Origin: Thermoanaerobaculia bacterium
GTDB taxonomy: Bacteria > Acidobacteriota > Thermoanaerobaculia > UBA5066 > DATFVB01
DNA length: 47,702 bases
Direction: 5' to 3'
Assembly: GCA_035260525.1 (NCBI GenBank)
Contig: DATFVB010000222.1
Coordinates: forward strand, 1 to 47,702
Part shown: positions 25,396 through 32,230 of the stretch, piece after piece
Layout: every line of letters begins with the position of its first letter
How positions within the stretch are numbered: the stretch's first letter is position 1
Notes under the pieces: model-generated
What the model saw: only the letters and a program-made list of their open reading frames with translations
Told to the model about the DNA's origin: nothing
Databases searched by the model: none
Position numbers and translations under genes: made by a program

Positions 25396-26079
25396 ATGGT
25401 CACGACGGCAACGGAAAACAAAACCGACAGCCAGATTCAACAGGACGTCCTGCGCGAGCTCCGGTGGGACGCGCGCGTGAAGGAAACCGAAATCGGCGTC
25501 GAAGTCGACCAGGGGATCGTGACGCTGACCGGCAGGGTCGAAAGCTACGCGAAGAAGCTCGCGGCGCGGGAGGCGGCCCACCGCGTCTTCGGCGTGCTCG
25601 ACGTCGTCGACGACGTCGAGGTCCGGATTCCCGGATCGCTCACCCGGACGGACGAGGACCTCGCGCGCGCGGTCCGGCACGCTCTCGAATGGGACGTGTT
25701 CCTCCCCGACACGAAGATCCGGACGACGGTGTCGCACGGACTCGTCACCCTCGAGGGGGAAGTCGAGAATCTCGTCGACCGCTACGACGCGGAGAGGGCC
25801 GTGCGCCGGCTCCAGGGGATCAAGGGCGTCGCCAACAATCTCGCCGTCACGGTGAAGAAGGCGGACGAAGGAAAGCTGCGCAAGGCGATCCAGGACACCC
25901 TCGAGCGCCGCGCGGACCGGGAAGCGGACATGATCGACGTGAACGTTTCCGACGGCAAGGTCACGCTCGAAGGTCGGGTCCACTCCTGGGCGGAGAAGCA
26001 GGCGATTCTCGACGCCGTCCGGCAGGCGCCGAACGTGCGCTTTGTGTCGGCCGACCTGAAGATCGAGCCGGTCTTCTAG
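25396..26079 (+). CDS. Triple BON domain protein
   Basis: The 227-residue protein begins at an ATG with AAGGAGG 7 bases before it. Three BON domains follow in series: residues about 12-82 (IQQDVLRELRWDARVKETEIGVEVDQGIVTLTG), 90-158 (TDEDLARAVRHALEWDVFLPDTKIRTTVSHGLVTLEG) and 162-227 (RKAIQDTLERRADREADMIDVNVSDGKVTLEG). BON modules bind membrane or phospholipid surfaces and occur in osmotically induced proteins such as OsmY. There is no signal peptide, so this one should be cytosolic or lie on the inner face. A structured repeat begins 3 bases after the stop. Confidence 0.9.
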   Translation: MVTTATENKTDSQIQQDVLRELRWDARVKETEIGVEVDQGIVTLTGRVESYAKKLAAREAAHRVFGVLDVVDDVEVRIPGSLTRTDEDLARAVRHALEWDVFLPDTKIRTTVSHGLVTLEGEVENLVDRYDAERAVRRLQGIKGVANNLAVTVKKADEGKLRKAIQDTLERRADREADMIDVNVSDGKVTLEGRVHSWAEKQAILDAVRQAPNVRFVSADLKIEPVF

Positions 26080-26081
26080 CC

Positions 26082-26229
26082 GGCGCGGCGATGCATCGAG
26101 CCGGGCGGGCGCGTGCGCCGCGACCCGCGGCCTTACCGTACGCTCATCGGTACGCCGCGGCCGCGGGTCGGACGTCCGCATCCCGCCGGGCTCGCGCCTC
26201 GCCGCGCTTTCGACTTGTCGTGAACCGAC
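26082..26229 (+). repeat. Stop-proximal structured repeat, copy A
   Basis: Starting just after the BON stop, this stretch matches copy B at 40271-40415 read on the other strand. Shared ends are the 5' block with TGCATCGAGCCGGGCGGGCG and the 3' block with CATCCCGCCGGGCTC and CTCGCCGCGCTTT. The middle is a perfect 12-bp stem (CGACCCGCGGCC 26121-26132, GGCCGCGGGTCG 26159-26170) enclosing a hairpin CGTAC-N8-GTACG (26037+100, that is 26137-26154). It holds no gene. Confidence 0.7.
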
Positions 26230-26310
26230 TCGTCTTTCACCGCAATGATAGACGGCCGGCGCGGCGACTTGTCGCGCCGAAGCCTCGGCGAAGGCGGATG
26301 CATCGAGCCG
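26182..26310 (+). repeat. 129-bp direct repeat, first copy
   Basis: A 129-base block starting CCCGCCGGGCTCGCGCC and ending GCATCGAGCCG recurs at 26438-26566 with one mismatch seen (CGTCTTTC against CGTCCTTC). It overlaps the 3' part of structured copy A. It contains the small palindromes GGCGCGGCGACTTGTCGCGCC and CGCCGAAGCCTCGGCGAAGG, which look like REP units. No coding is seen. Confidence 0.8.
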
Positions 26311-26437
26311 GTCCGCCTCCGCTCTGCCGAGCTACGGCGCGATCGGCTGTGAGTTCGCGCGAGCCGGAGCGGCCGGTCGATGCCAACAGGATCGCGCCGA
26401 AGCTTTAGCGAAGGCGGAGCGGGCGCGTGCGCCGCGA

Positions 26438-26566
26438 CCCGCCGGGCTCGCGCCTCGCCGCGCTTTCGACTTGTCGTGAACCGACTCGTCCTTCACCGCA
26501 ATGATAGACGGCCGGCGCGGCGACTTGTCGCGCCGAAGCCTCGGCGAAGGCGGATGCATCGAGCCG
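26438..26566 (+). repeat. 129-bp direct repeat, second copy
   Basis: Second copy of the block at 26182-26310. It is preceded by a second copy of CGGGCGCGTGCGCCGCGACC, which also occurs in copy A, so the duplicated unit is discontinuous with the A hairpin removed. The region 26311-26437 between the copies has another REP-like CGCCGAAGCTTTAGCGAAGG unit. Nothing coding is seen in 26080-26824. Confidence 0.8.
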
Positions 26567-26664
26567 TCAACGGCCTCCCGGCGGGTCACGCAGATTGCGT
26601 TGATTCCGGCGTCGGTTGCGATAGCGACGAGGCGCCGCGAGACGTGCTGGAAGACGGGTTCGGC

Positions 26665-26720
26665 GGGCCTGCCGGCGGTGAAGGCGTACTGAGAACGTAC
26701 GTCGAGCCGGCGGCGGGCCC
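26665..26720 (+). repeat. Structured repeat, copy C (central hairpin only)
   Basis: GGGCCTGCCGGC and GCCGGCGGCGGGCCC form an imperfect outer stem around GGTGAAGGCGTAC-TGAGAAC-GTACGTCGAG. The inner part matches copy B (40324-40380) closely, with a C-G pair in place of G-C in the inner stem. The shared flanking blocks of copies A and B are absent here. Confidence 0.6.
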
Positions 26721-26824
26721 GACGGACCCGTTTAACGGCGCGTATCGTCGGCGCCCGCTTGGTCAAAACGCATCTGGCATGATCGGGCGTGGGATGCGAT
26801 CGTGGAGGGCGTCGGGGGTGGCCC

Positions 26825-27250
26825 ATGAAACCGAACACGATCCTCACGCGAACGGAAGAAATTCCCCGCAAACACTGGTTGAAGTACCTCGACGAATTCA
26901 GCAAGCGCCACGACGGGTGGCTCGTCGATGTCGAGGAGCTCATGGGCGAGCGCGGGGCGCAGAGAGAAGCGACGGCGCTCCCGTTTCGGGGTGCGACCGC
27001 GGTCCTCGAGCCGCCGAGCGTGACGATCGAGCTCGGCGGCGATCCTTCGGACCACGTCGAGCACCGGATCGAGGCCCCGGAGCACATCTGGATCGAGTCG
27101 CTCGCCGGAGGCGCGGAAGCGGCGCTGGAGATCGAATCGGCCGGCGGCCGGAAGACTCTCATGGCGTTCCGGTCCCCGCAGCCTCCGGAAGCCGTCGACG
27201 GCATGCCGGCGCCGCGCGGGCGGCGCTTTGCGCCGCGGAAACGCCGATGA
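26825..27250 (+). CDS. DUF5335 family protein
   Basis: The 141-residue protein reads IPRKHWLKYLDEFSKRHDGWLVDVEELMGERGAQREA, then LPFRGATAVL, DPSDHVEHRIEAPEHIWIESLAGGAEAALEIESAGG and FRSPQPPEAVDGMP. This is the DUF5335 pattern, a small cytosolic family of unknown function found often near stress and phosphoribosyltransferase genes. The ATG at 26825 is preferred over an upstream GTG-type start, which adds non-family residues. Its stop overlaps the next ATG, so it opens a coupled operon running to 29772. Confidence 0.85.
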   Translation: MKPNTILTRTEEIPRKHWLKYLDEFSKRHDGWLVDVEELMGERGAQREATALPFRGATAVLEPPSVTIELGGDPSDHVEHRIEAPEHIWIESLAGGAEAALEIESAGGRKTLMAFRSPQPPEAVDGMPAPRGRRFAPRKRR

Positions 27251-27318
27251 GCTCCGTGAAGGCGAAGGCGAAAACCGCCGCCGTTCCGAAAACCATCACG
27301 AACAGGAGCGCGAAATGA
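27247..27318 (+). CDS. Possible 23-residue basic peptide
   Basis: The frame MSSVKAKAKTAAVPKTITNRSAK starts at the ATGA overlap with the DUF5335 stop and ends at the ATGA overlap with the hydrolase start. It is short, lysine-rich and without a fold signal. It may be a true small protein or only a bridge that keeps ribosomes moving between genes. Position at both junctions is the only support. Confidence 0.35.
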   Translation: MSSVKAKAKTAAVPKTITNRSAK

Positions 27319-28010
27319 AGAATGAAACCGACACGATATCCCGCGAGGCCGCGGAGCTGAAGATCCCGGCCGGCGACGTCCGGCTCGGTGCCGAGCTCCA
27401 CATCCCCGAGCGGGCCCAGGGGATCGTCGTCTTCGCCCACGGGGCGGGAAGCAGCCGGCTGAGTCCGCGCAACCGCTACGTCGCCGAGACGCTGCGGGAA
27501 CGCGGCCTCGGCACGCTTCTCTTCGACCTCCTGACCCCCGAGGAGGAGGAAGCCGACTTCCCCACCGCCCGACTGCGTTTCGACATCGACCTCCTCGCCG
27601 AGCGCCTGATCCGAGCCTCCGGCTGGCTCGTCGAGGAGATCCCGCACGGCATGCCGTTCGGGTACTTCGGCGCGAGCACCGGGGCCGCGGCCGCGCTCGT
27701 CGCGGCGGCGTATCTCGGCCCCGAGGTCCGCGCCGTCGTCTCGCGCGGCGGCCGCCCCGACCTCGCCGGCGACAATCTCGAGCGCGTCAAATCGCCGACT
27801 CTCCTGCTCGTGGGAGGCCGGGACGAGCTCGTCCTCGAGCTCAACCGCGCCGCGCTCGAACGGCTCGGGGGCGAGAAGCGTCTGGAAATCATTCCCGGAG
27901 CGACCCACCTCTTCGAGGAGCCGGGGGCGCTCGCGGACGTCGCGCGGCGCGCGTCGGACTGGTTCGTCCGCCATCTCCATCCGGCGCCCGCGCAGGAGAA
28001 GCAGCCATGA
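27315..28010 (+). CDS. Alpha/beta hydrolase (dienelactone hydrolase type)
   Basis: The 231-residue protein has the alpha/beta hydrolase layout: GIVVFAHGAGSSRLSPRNRYVAETL, LFDLLTPEEEEA, nucleophile elbow FGASTGAAAALVAAA, VVSRGGRPDLAG, LLLVGGRDELVLELN (acid) and IPGATHLFEEPGAL (His). It is a cytosolic esterase or hydrolase of unknown substrate. CAGGAG precedes the ATG at 27315. Its stop overlaps the next start by ATGA. Hydrolase plus phosphoribosyltransferase is a known gene pairing, and some chromosomes fuse the two. Confidence 0.88.
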   Translation: MKNETDTISREAAELKIPAGDVRLGAELHIPERAQGIVVFAHGAGSSRLSPRNRYVAETLRERGLGTLLFDLLTPEEEEADFPTARLRFDIDLLAERLIRASGWLVEEIPHGMPFGYFGASTGAAAALVAAAYLGPEVRAVVSRGGRPDLAGDNLERVKSPTLLLVGGRDELVLELNRAALERLGGEKRLEIIPGATHLFEEPGALADVARRASDWFVRHLHPAPAQEKQP

Positions 28011-28669
28011 TGATCTTCAGCGACCGCCGCCACGCCGGGCGCGTGCTCGCCCAGCGGCTTTCGGAATACGCGCATCGACCCGACGTCGTCGTCCTCGGGC
28101 TTCCCCGCGGCGGCGTTCCCGTCGCGTGGGAAGTGGCGCGCGCGCTCGATGCCCCGCTCGACGTCTTCGTCGTTCGCAAGATCGGCGTCCCCGGCCATGC
28201 CGAGCTCGCGATGGGCGCGATCGCGAGCGGCGGCGTGACGATCCTCTCGTCCGACCTGATCGCGCGTCTTCGGGTCTCCCGTCCCGAAGTCGACGCGGCC
28301 ATCGTCCGCGAGCGGGAGGAGCTCGCCCGCCGCGAGCGGCTGTATCGCCGCGGCCGTCCCCCGCTCGTGCTCGAGGGAAAGACGGTCCTCCTCGTGGACG
28401 ACGGCCTCGCGACCGGCGCCACGATGCGCGCGGCGATCTCCGCGGTCCGCAAGCTCGGGCCGAAGTCGATCGTCGTCGCGGTGCCCACGGGGTCTCCGCA
28501 GGCCTGCGACGACGTCCGGACGACGGCGGACGACTGCGTCTGCGTCTCGACGCCGGAGCCTTTCATGGCGGTCGGAGAGTGGTACGCCGATTTCTCGCAG
28601 ACGACCGACGAAGAGGTCGAGGATCTTCTGTCGGCGCCCGACGCGGAGCCCGCGGAGGTGCGGCCGTGA
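28007..28669 (+). CDS. Phosphoribosyltransferase family protein
   Basis: The 220-residue protein has the PRPP-binding motif VLLVDDGLATGATMRAAI and the N-terminal GLPRGGVPVAWEVARALDAPLDVFVVRKIG pattern. These belong to the type I PRTase fold used in nucleotide salvage and in ComF-like proteins of unknown substrate. The 4-base overlap at both ends ties it to the hydrolase and the radical SAM gene. The substrate base cannot be read. Confidence 0.9.
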   Translation: MMIFSDRRHAGRVLAQRLSEYAHRPDVVVLGLPRGGVPVAWEVARALDAPLDVFVVRKIGVPGHAELAMGAIASGGVTILSSDLIARLRVSRPEVDAAIVREREELARRERLYRRGRPPLVLEGKTVLLVDDGLATGATMRAAISAVRKLGPKSIVVAVPTGSPQACDDVRTTADDCVCVSTPEPFMAVGEWYADFSQTTDEEVEDLLSAPDAEPAEVRP

Positions 28670-29772
28670 CCGCGCGGCGCGGTCCCGTCGTCGAGACGAG
28701 CCACTGGCATCGACTGGAAGACGGCCGCATCCAGTGCGACGTCTGCCCCCGCTTCTGCGCGCTCCACGAAGGTCAGCGGGGGCTCTGCTTCGTCCGCGCC
28801 CGCCAGGCCGACGCGATCGTCCTGACGACGTACGGCCGCTCGAGCGGGTTCTGCGTGGACCCGATCGAGAAGAAGCCGCTCAACCATTTCCTCCCCGGCA
28901 CCGCGGTGCTCTCGTTCGGGACGGAAGGGTGCAACCTCTCCTGCCGCTTCTGCCAGAACTGGGACATCAGCAAGTCCCGCGAGATCTCGAAGCTCTCCGA
29001 GGAGGCCTCGCCCGAGACGATCGCGCACGCCGCCCGGGACTTCGGCTGCCGGAGCGTCGCCTTCACGTACAACGATCCGACGATCTTTTTCGAGTACGCG
29101 AGCGACGTCGCCGACGCCTGCCGGGAGATCGGAATCAAGGCGGTCGCGGTGACCGCGGGGTACATGTGCGCCGAGCCGCGGAAGGAGTTCTACCGCCACG
29201 TCGACGCGGCCAACGTCGACCTGAAGGCGTTCACCGAGGACTTCTACCACACGGTCACCGCGTCGCATCTCGCCCCCGTTCTCGAGACGCTCGAGTACCT
29301 GAAGAAGGAGACCTCGGTGTGGCTCGAGATCACGAACCTGATGATCCCGGGACTCAACGACTCGGAGGCCGAGACCGACGCGATGACGCGCTGGATCGTG
29401 GATCACCTCGGCGGCGACGTGCCGGTTCATTTCACGGCCTTCCATCCCGACTGGAAGATGGCCGACGTCCCGCCGACTCCCCCCGAGACGCTCCGCCGCG
29501 CGCGGGAGATCGCGCGCCGCAACGGCGTCCGCTACGCCTATACCGGCAACGTTCTCGACGAGGCCGGTTCGACGACGTTCTGCGCCGCCTGCGGCGCCAC
29601 TCTCATCGGCCGCCGGGGATTCGTCGTCACCGACTGGGCGCTCGACGAGGACGGACGCTGCCTCTCGTGCGCGACGCGGCTGCCCGGCGTGATCGAGGCG
29701 GTCCCCGGCGAATGGGGCGGGATTCGGGTTCCCGTCCGCCTCCCGGCTCCCGAGGCCGCGGCGGCTCAGTAG
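28666..29772 (+). CDS. amrS: AmmeMemoRadiSam-type radical SAM enzyme (AmrS-like)
   Basis: The 368-residue protein starts at a GTG behind GGAGG and overlaps the upstream stop by GTGA. The cluster motif C89-NLS-C93-RF-C96 follows FGTEG. Extra cysteines lie at the N-terminus (IQCDVCPRFC) and at the C-terminus (FCAACGATLIG and CLSCAT). TAGYMCAEPRKEF, VDLKAFTEDFY and ITNLMIPGLND are typical of AmrS. In most genomes AmrS occurs with AmrB (Memo) and AmrA (AMMECR1); neither is visible here. Its reaction is unknown in general, so the operon context (PRTase and hydrolase) is the only local hint. Confidence 0.88.
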   Translation: MTARRGPVVETSHWHRLEDGRIQCDVCPRFCALHEGQRGLCFVRARQADAIVLTTYGRSSGFCVDPIEKKPLNHFLPGTAVLSFGTEGCNLSCRFCQNWDISKSREISKLSEEASPETIAHAARDFGCRSVAFTYNDPTIFFEYASDVADACREIGIKAVAVTAGYMCAEPRKEFYRHVDAANVDLKAFTEDFYHTVTASHLAPVLETLEYLKKETSVWLEITNLMIPGLNDSEAETDAMTRWIVDHLGGDVPVHFTAFHPDWKMADVPPTPPETLRRAREIARRNGVRYAYTGNVLDEAGSTTFCAACGATLIGRRGFVVTDWALDEDGRCLSCATRLPGVIEAVPGEWGGIRVPVRLPAPEAAAAQ

Positions 29773-30122
29773 CGGGATTCGGGAGCGGGCTTCCGGTACG
29801 GCGCGGACTCCACGGCGCGAATCTCGACCCAGACCACGGGGGAGGCGCCGAGAGACGCGATCACGCGGTTGGCGTCGTCGGCCCGGAGGCGGGCGCCCAC
29901 GAGGAGCTCGCGCAGCTCCGCGGCTCCCCGCTCGGCGCCGATCCGCTCCCCGTCGAGATAGATCGCGAACTCTTCGGCCCCCCGCCGCTTCTCACAATGG
30001 ATCTCCCAGCACGCGGGCCGGATCGACGGCGGCGGCGCGGTGCCGAGGAACGGCGGCCGGCGCTGCGCGTGCGCCATCCGCTTTCGCGGGAGCTGCGCAG
30101 GACGGGGAGTGGGATGCTTCAT
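29766..30122 (-). CDS. Small protein of unknown function
   Basis: The 118-residue product (MKHPTPRPAQLPRKRMAH start) has GGAGG 12 bases before the ATG. After a proline/arginine-rich lead it shows CWEIHCEKRRGAEEFAIYLDGERIGAERGAAELRELLVGA and ASPVVWVEIRAV, a compact alpha/beta pattern with no family I recognise. It converges with the radical SAM gene and overlaps its end by 7 bases. A start at the MAHAQ codon inside is possible. Confidence 0.55.
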   Translation of the reverse strand: MKHPTPRPAQLPRKRMAHAQRRPPFLGTAPPPSIRPACWEIHCEKRRGAEEFAIYLDGERIGAERGAAELRELLVGARLRADDANRVIASLGASPVVWVEIRAVESAPYRKPAPESRY

Positions 30123-30186
30123 AGCCGGGCCTTTGCCTCCTTCAGTCTGAACCTCGGACGCGCGAGTTTCAACTCCCGGCGGGAGG

Positions 30187-30217
30187 GGCGCCCGGCCGCT
30201 GTCGCGGCCCGGGCGCC
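30187..30217 (-). terminator. Terminator hairpin after the CBS-pair gene
   Basis: GGCGCCCGGCCGC (30187-30199) pairs with GCGGCCCGGGCGCC (30204-30217) around TGTC with one bulged base. It lies 12 bases after the stop of the leftward CBS gene. There is no T-run. Confidence 0.65.
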
Positions 30218-30228
30218 TCGCTTCCCGA

Positions 30229-30711
30229 TCAGGGAGAGACGATGAGGTGCGGGTGCGAAAGACGCGTGCCACAGATCGCCTTCAGCGTGCTGAACGCCTC
30301 ACCGTAGGTCACCTCCGCGGGCCGCTTCGCCGTCGCGGGCCCGGCGTGGATCACGATGTCGTCGACGGACAGGATCCCCACGAGCTTGCGCGCGTCGTCG
30401 AGGACGGGGAGCCGCCGCACGAGACGATACTGCATCGTCTCGAGCGCGCTCTGGATCTCGTCGTCGGGACCGCACGCGAAGACGCGCGGCGACATCGCTT
30501 CGGAGACCGGCACGTCGGATGCCGTCCGGTTCTTCGAGGTCAATGCCAGGCACACGTCGCGATCCGTGAGGACCCCGATGACCTGATTCTTCGTGTCGAC
30601 GACGGGAAGAACCCCGCAGTCGTTCTCGGACATGATCTTGCCGGCTGCGGCGAGACTGCTCTCGGCGCTCACGGTCTTGACGGGCTTGTTCATCACTGCT
30701 CGGACTTTCAT
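30229..30711 (-). CDS. CBS-domain pair protein
   Basis: The 160-residue protein has two CBS domains: residues about 3-60 (VRAVMNKPVKTVSAESSLAAAGKIMSENDCGVLPVV) and 75-135 (VSEAMSPRVFACGPDDEIQSALETMQYRLVRRLPVLDD). CBS pairs bind adenosyl nucleotides and sense energy state. The protein has no output domain and so acts through a partner or as a nucleotide sink. AAGGAGG lies 6 bases before the ATG. A hairpin follows the stop. Confidence 0.92.
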   Translation of the reverse strand: MKVRAVMNKPVKTVSAESSLAAAGKIMSENDCGVLPVVDTKNQVIGVLTDRDVCLALTSKNRTASDVPVSEAMSPRVFACGPDDEIQSALETMQYRLVRRLPVLDDARKLVGILSVDDIVIHAGPATAKRPAEVTYGEAFSTLKAICGTRLSHPHLIVSP

Positions 30712-31038
30712 GATTGGCCTCCTTGCCGTCACCGTTCCATCCTGCCGGAATGGCGCGGAAATTTCCTGATCCAGACGCATCGCCCGGCGCCGGTGCGACC
30801 GATACGCGCCGGATCGCGCAGCTGGCGCAAAAAGGCCGAACGCCTCTTCCCACGCGGGAGGTCCCGGCGAAACATCAGCCGAGCGACAGGCACGCGTTGC
30901 CATCTCGTCGCTGTTACCCGCGACTGATTCAATTGGAGCTTTCGCGACGAATTCGTACCGGGGATACTGCGTTCCGGCGAAGTTTCCCGCGCCCGGGCAA
31001 TCGGGCGCGAGCCGGCGCCGGAGAAGGTGGAGGACGCC
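30712..31038. other. Gene-free gap
   Basis: This 327-base divergent gap holds the Shine-Dalgarno of the CBS gene. I see no convincing promoter pair, RNA or gene; a long plus-strand frame across it has no family or composition support. Confidence 0.4.
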
Positions 31039-31222
31039 ATGCTCTTCGAGTTCAGCATCACTCCCCTCGGCGGGGACACGCACCTGAGCTCGCGAATCGC
31101 CGAAGCCCTGAAGATCGTCGACGACGATCCGCATCGAAGACGAGGAGGGCCAGCACGACAAGCTGACCCGCAACGTCGCCTCGGTCGAGGAGAAAGCGGA
31201 GCGATCGCTCCATCACGTCTGA
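31039..31222 (+). pseudogene. Broken MTH1187/YkoF-type thiamine-binding protein gene
   Basis: The start MLFEFSITPLGGDTHLSSRIAEALKIVDD is the intact N-terminus of the MTH1187 family, in which members are about 95-105 residues and bind thiamine or act as lumazine-type partners. Right after it, in a different frame, the DNA encodes IRIEDEEGQHDKLTRNVASVEEK, the family C-terminus, and then a stop. About 45 central residues are missing and the frame changes at the joint near 31118-31125. A short ACGACGA-type repeat at the joint suggests deletion between small repeats. GAGGACGCC precedes the ATG. The product would be non-functional. Confidence 0.7.
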
Positions 31223-31283
31223 CCGCACGGTTCCGCTTCCGTCGCTCGCCTCGCGCGAACGGGAAGCCTCGCAAAGGAGAACC

Positions 31284-31838
31284 ATGATGAACATCCCGCT
31301 GAAGGTCACGTTTCTCGGCATCGAGCCGTCGGAAGCCGTCGAGGGGAAGATTCGGCAGCGTGCCGCCGAGCTCGACCAGTTCTCGCCCCTCCTGCAGCGC
31401 TGCGAGGTCTGGGTGGACGCGCCTCACGGCCATCACCGGAAGGGCTACCTCTACAACGTCCGGATCCGTGCAACGGTCTCCGGGGAAGAGCTCGACATCG
31501 ACCGTCAACCCGACGAGGAAGACGTCTACGTCGCGGTGCGCGACGCCTTCGACGCGCTGCGCCGGCGGCTGGAAGACCATCTGCGGCGATGGCGCGGGAA
31601 GACCAAGCGGCACGAGGCCCCGCCGCAGGCGCGCGTCGAGCGGCTCTTCCCGGTCGAGGGGTACGGTTTCCTGAAGACGCCCGAAGGGCGGGAGATCTAT
31701 TTCCACCGCAACAGCGTGAAGGAGGGCTCGTTCGACGAGCTGCGGCCGGGGACCGCCGTGGCCTATTCCGAAGAGGAGGGCGCCGAGGGGCCGCAGGCCA
31801 CCGTCGTCCGGCTCGTCACGACGACCGTGCCGGCCTGA
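31284..31838 (+). CDS. HPF/RaiA ribosome-associated domain fused to a cold-shock domain
   Basis: The 184-residue protein has an N-terminal S30AE/HPF-type domain (about 1-105: VTFLGIEPSEAVEGKIRQRAAELDQ and QPDEEDVYVAVRDAFDALRRRLEDHLRR). A cold-shock-type OB fold follows (about 115-180) with the RNP1-like GYGFLKT and the IYFHRNSV RNP2-like segment. HPF proteins bind the small ribosomal subunit at rest, and cold-shock domains bind single-stranded RNA, so the fusion could place an RNA chaperone on idle ribosomes. AAAGGAG supports a start at 31284, or at the next ATG at 31287. An 80-bp repeat begins at the first base after the stop. Confidence 0.85.
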   Translation: MMNIPLKVTFLGIEPSEAVEGKIRQRAAELDQFSPLLQRCEVWVDAPHGHHRKGYLYNVRIRATVSGEELDIDRQPDEEDVYVAVRDAFDALRRRLEDHLRRWRGKTKRHEAPPQARVERLFPVEGYGFLKTPEGREIYFHRNSVKEGSFDELRPGTAVAYSEEEGAEGPQATVVRLVTTTVPA

Positions 31839-31918
31839 GCCCCGTCGCGGAAGCTGGCTCGGGGACCCGGAGCGCGTGCCGACGGCGCGGCTCGCCGAAC
31901 CAGCGACTCGACCGCGCC
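31839..31918 (+). repeat. 80-bp perfect direct repeat, first copy
   Basis: It starts at the base after the HPF stop and is identical to 32043-32122. Inside it GCTGGCTCGG pairs with CCGAACCAGC (one mismatch) and CCGTCG with CGACGG, so it can fold into a large hairpin. Confidence 0.9.
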
Positions 31919-31950
31919 GTCGCCACCCCCTCGCTTGCGCTTCCGCTCCC

Positions 31951-32000
31951 GCATCGCAGATTTTTCACCTCGGTTACTTCGGCGAAAAATCAGGCGATGC
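31951..32000. repeat. Hairpin between the 80-bp repeats
   Basis: GCATCGC (31951-31957) and GATTTTTC (31959-31966) pair with GAAAAATC (31984-31991) and GCGATGC (31994-32000), giving a nearly perfect 15-bp stem with small bulges. It is AT-richer than its surroundings. The 31839-32230 gap otherwise holds only the repeats. Confidence 0.75.
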
Positions 32001-32042
32001 GAAGGGCCCCGCGGACGACGAAGATTTTCCCGAAGCGCGCCG

Positions 32043-32122
32043 GCCCCGTCGCGGAAGCTGGCTCGGGGACCCGGAGCGCGTGCCGACGGCGCGGCTCGCC
32101 GAACCAGCGACTCGACCGCGCC
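32043..32122 (+). repeat. 80-bp perfect direct repeat, second copy
   Basis: Identical in all 80 bases to 31839-31918, 204 bases downstream. The interval between the copies contains the AT-richer hairpin at 31951-32000. Confidence 0.9.
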
Positions 32123-32230
32123 CACGGGCACCCCGGGCTCGATGGTGAACTTCGTCGAGACGCTCACGCCAGACGGATCGATGGAGACGTCGCCGCAGGC
32201 GACACCACAGCGGGTGCTATCTTTCGCCGA

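Noticed and set aside
26182-26566. CRISPR array
   Set aside because: There are only two long 129-base copies with a 127-base interval. There are no short regular repeats and no cas genes.
30714-31166. Plus-strand frame across the 30.7-31.0 kb gap
   Set aside because: It runs into the broken MTH1187-type gene in another frame and has no recognisable domain.
31839-32230. Protein frames through the 80-bp repeats, upstream of the metal ATPase
   Set aside because: The repeats make the same peptide twice in open frames, but there is no start signal or domain; structure explains them better.
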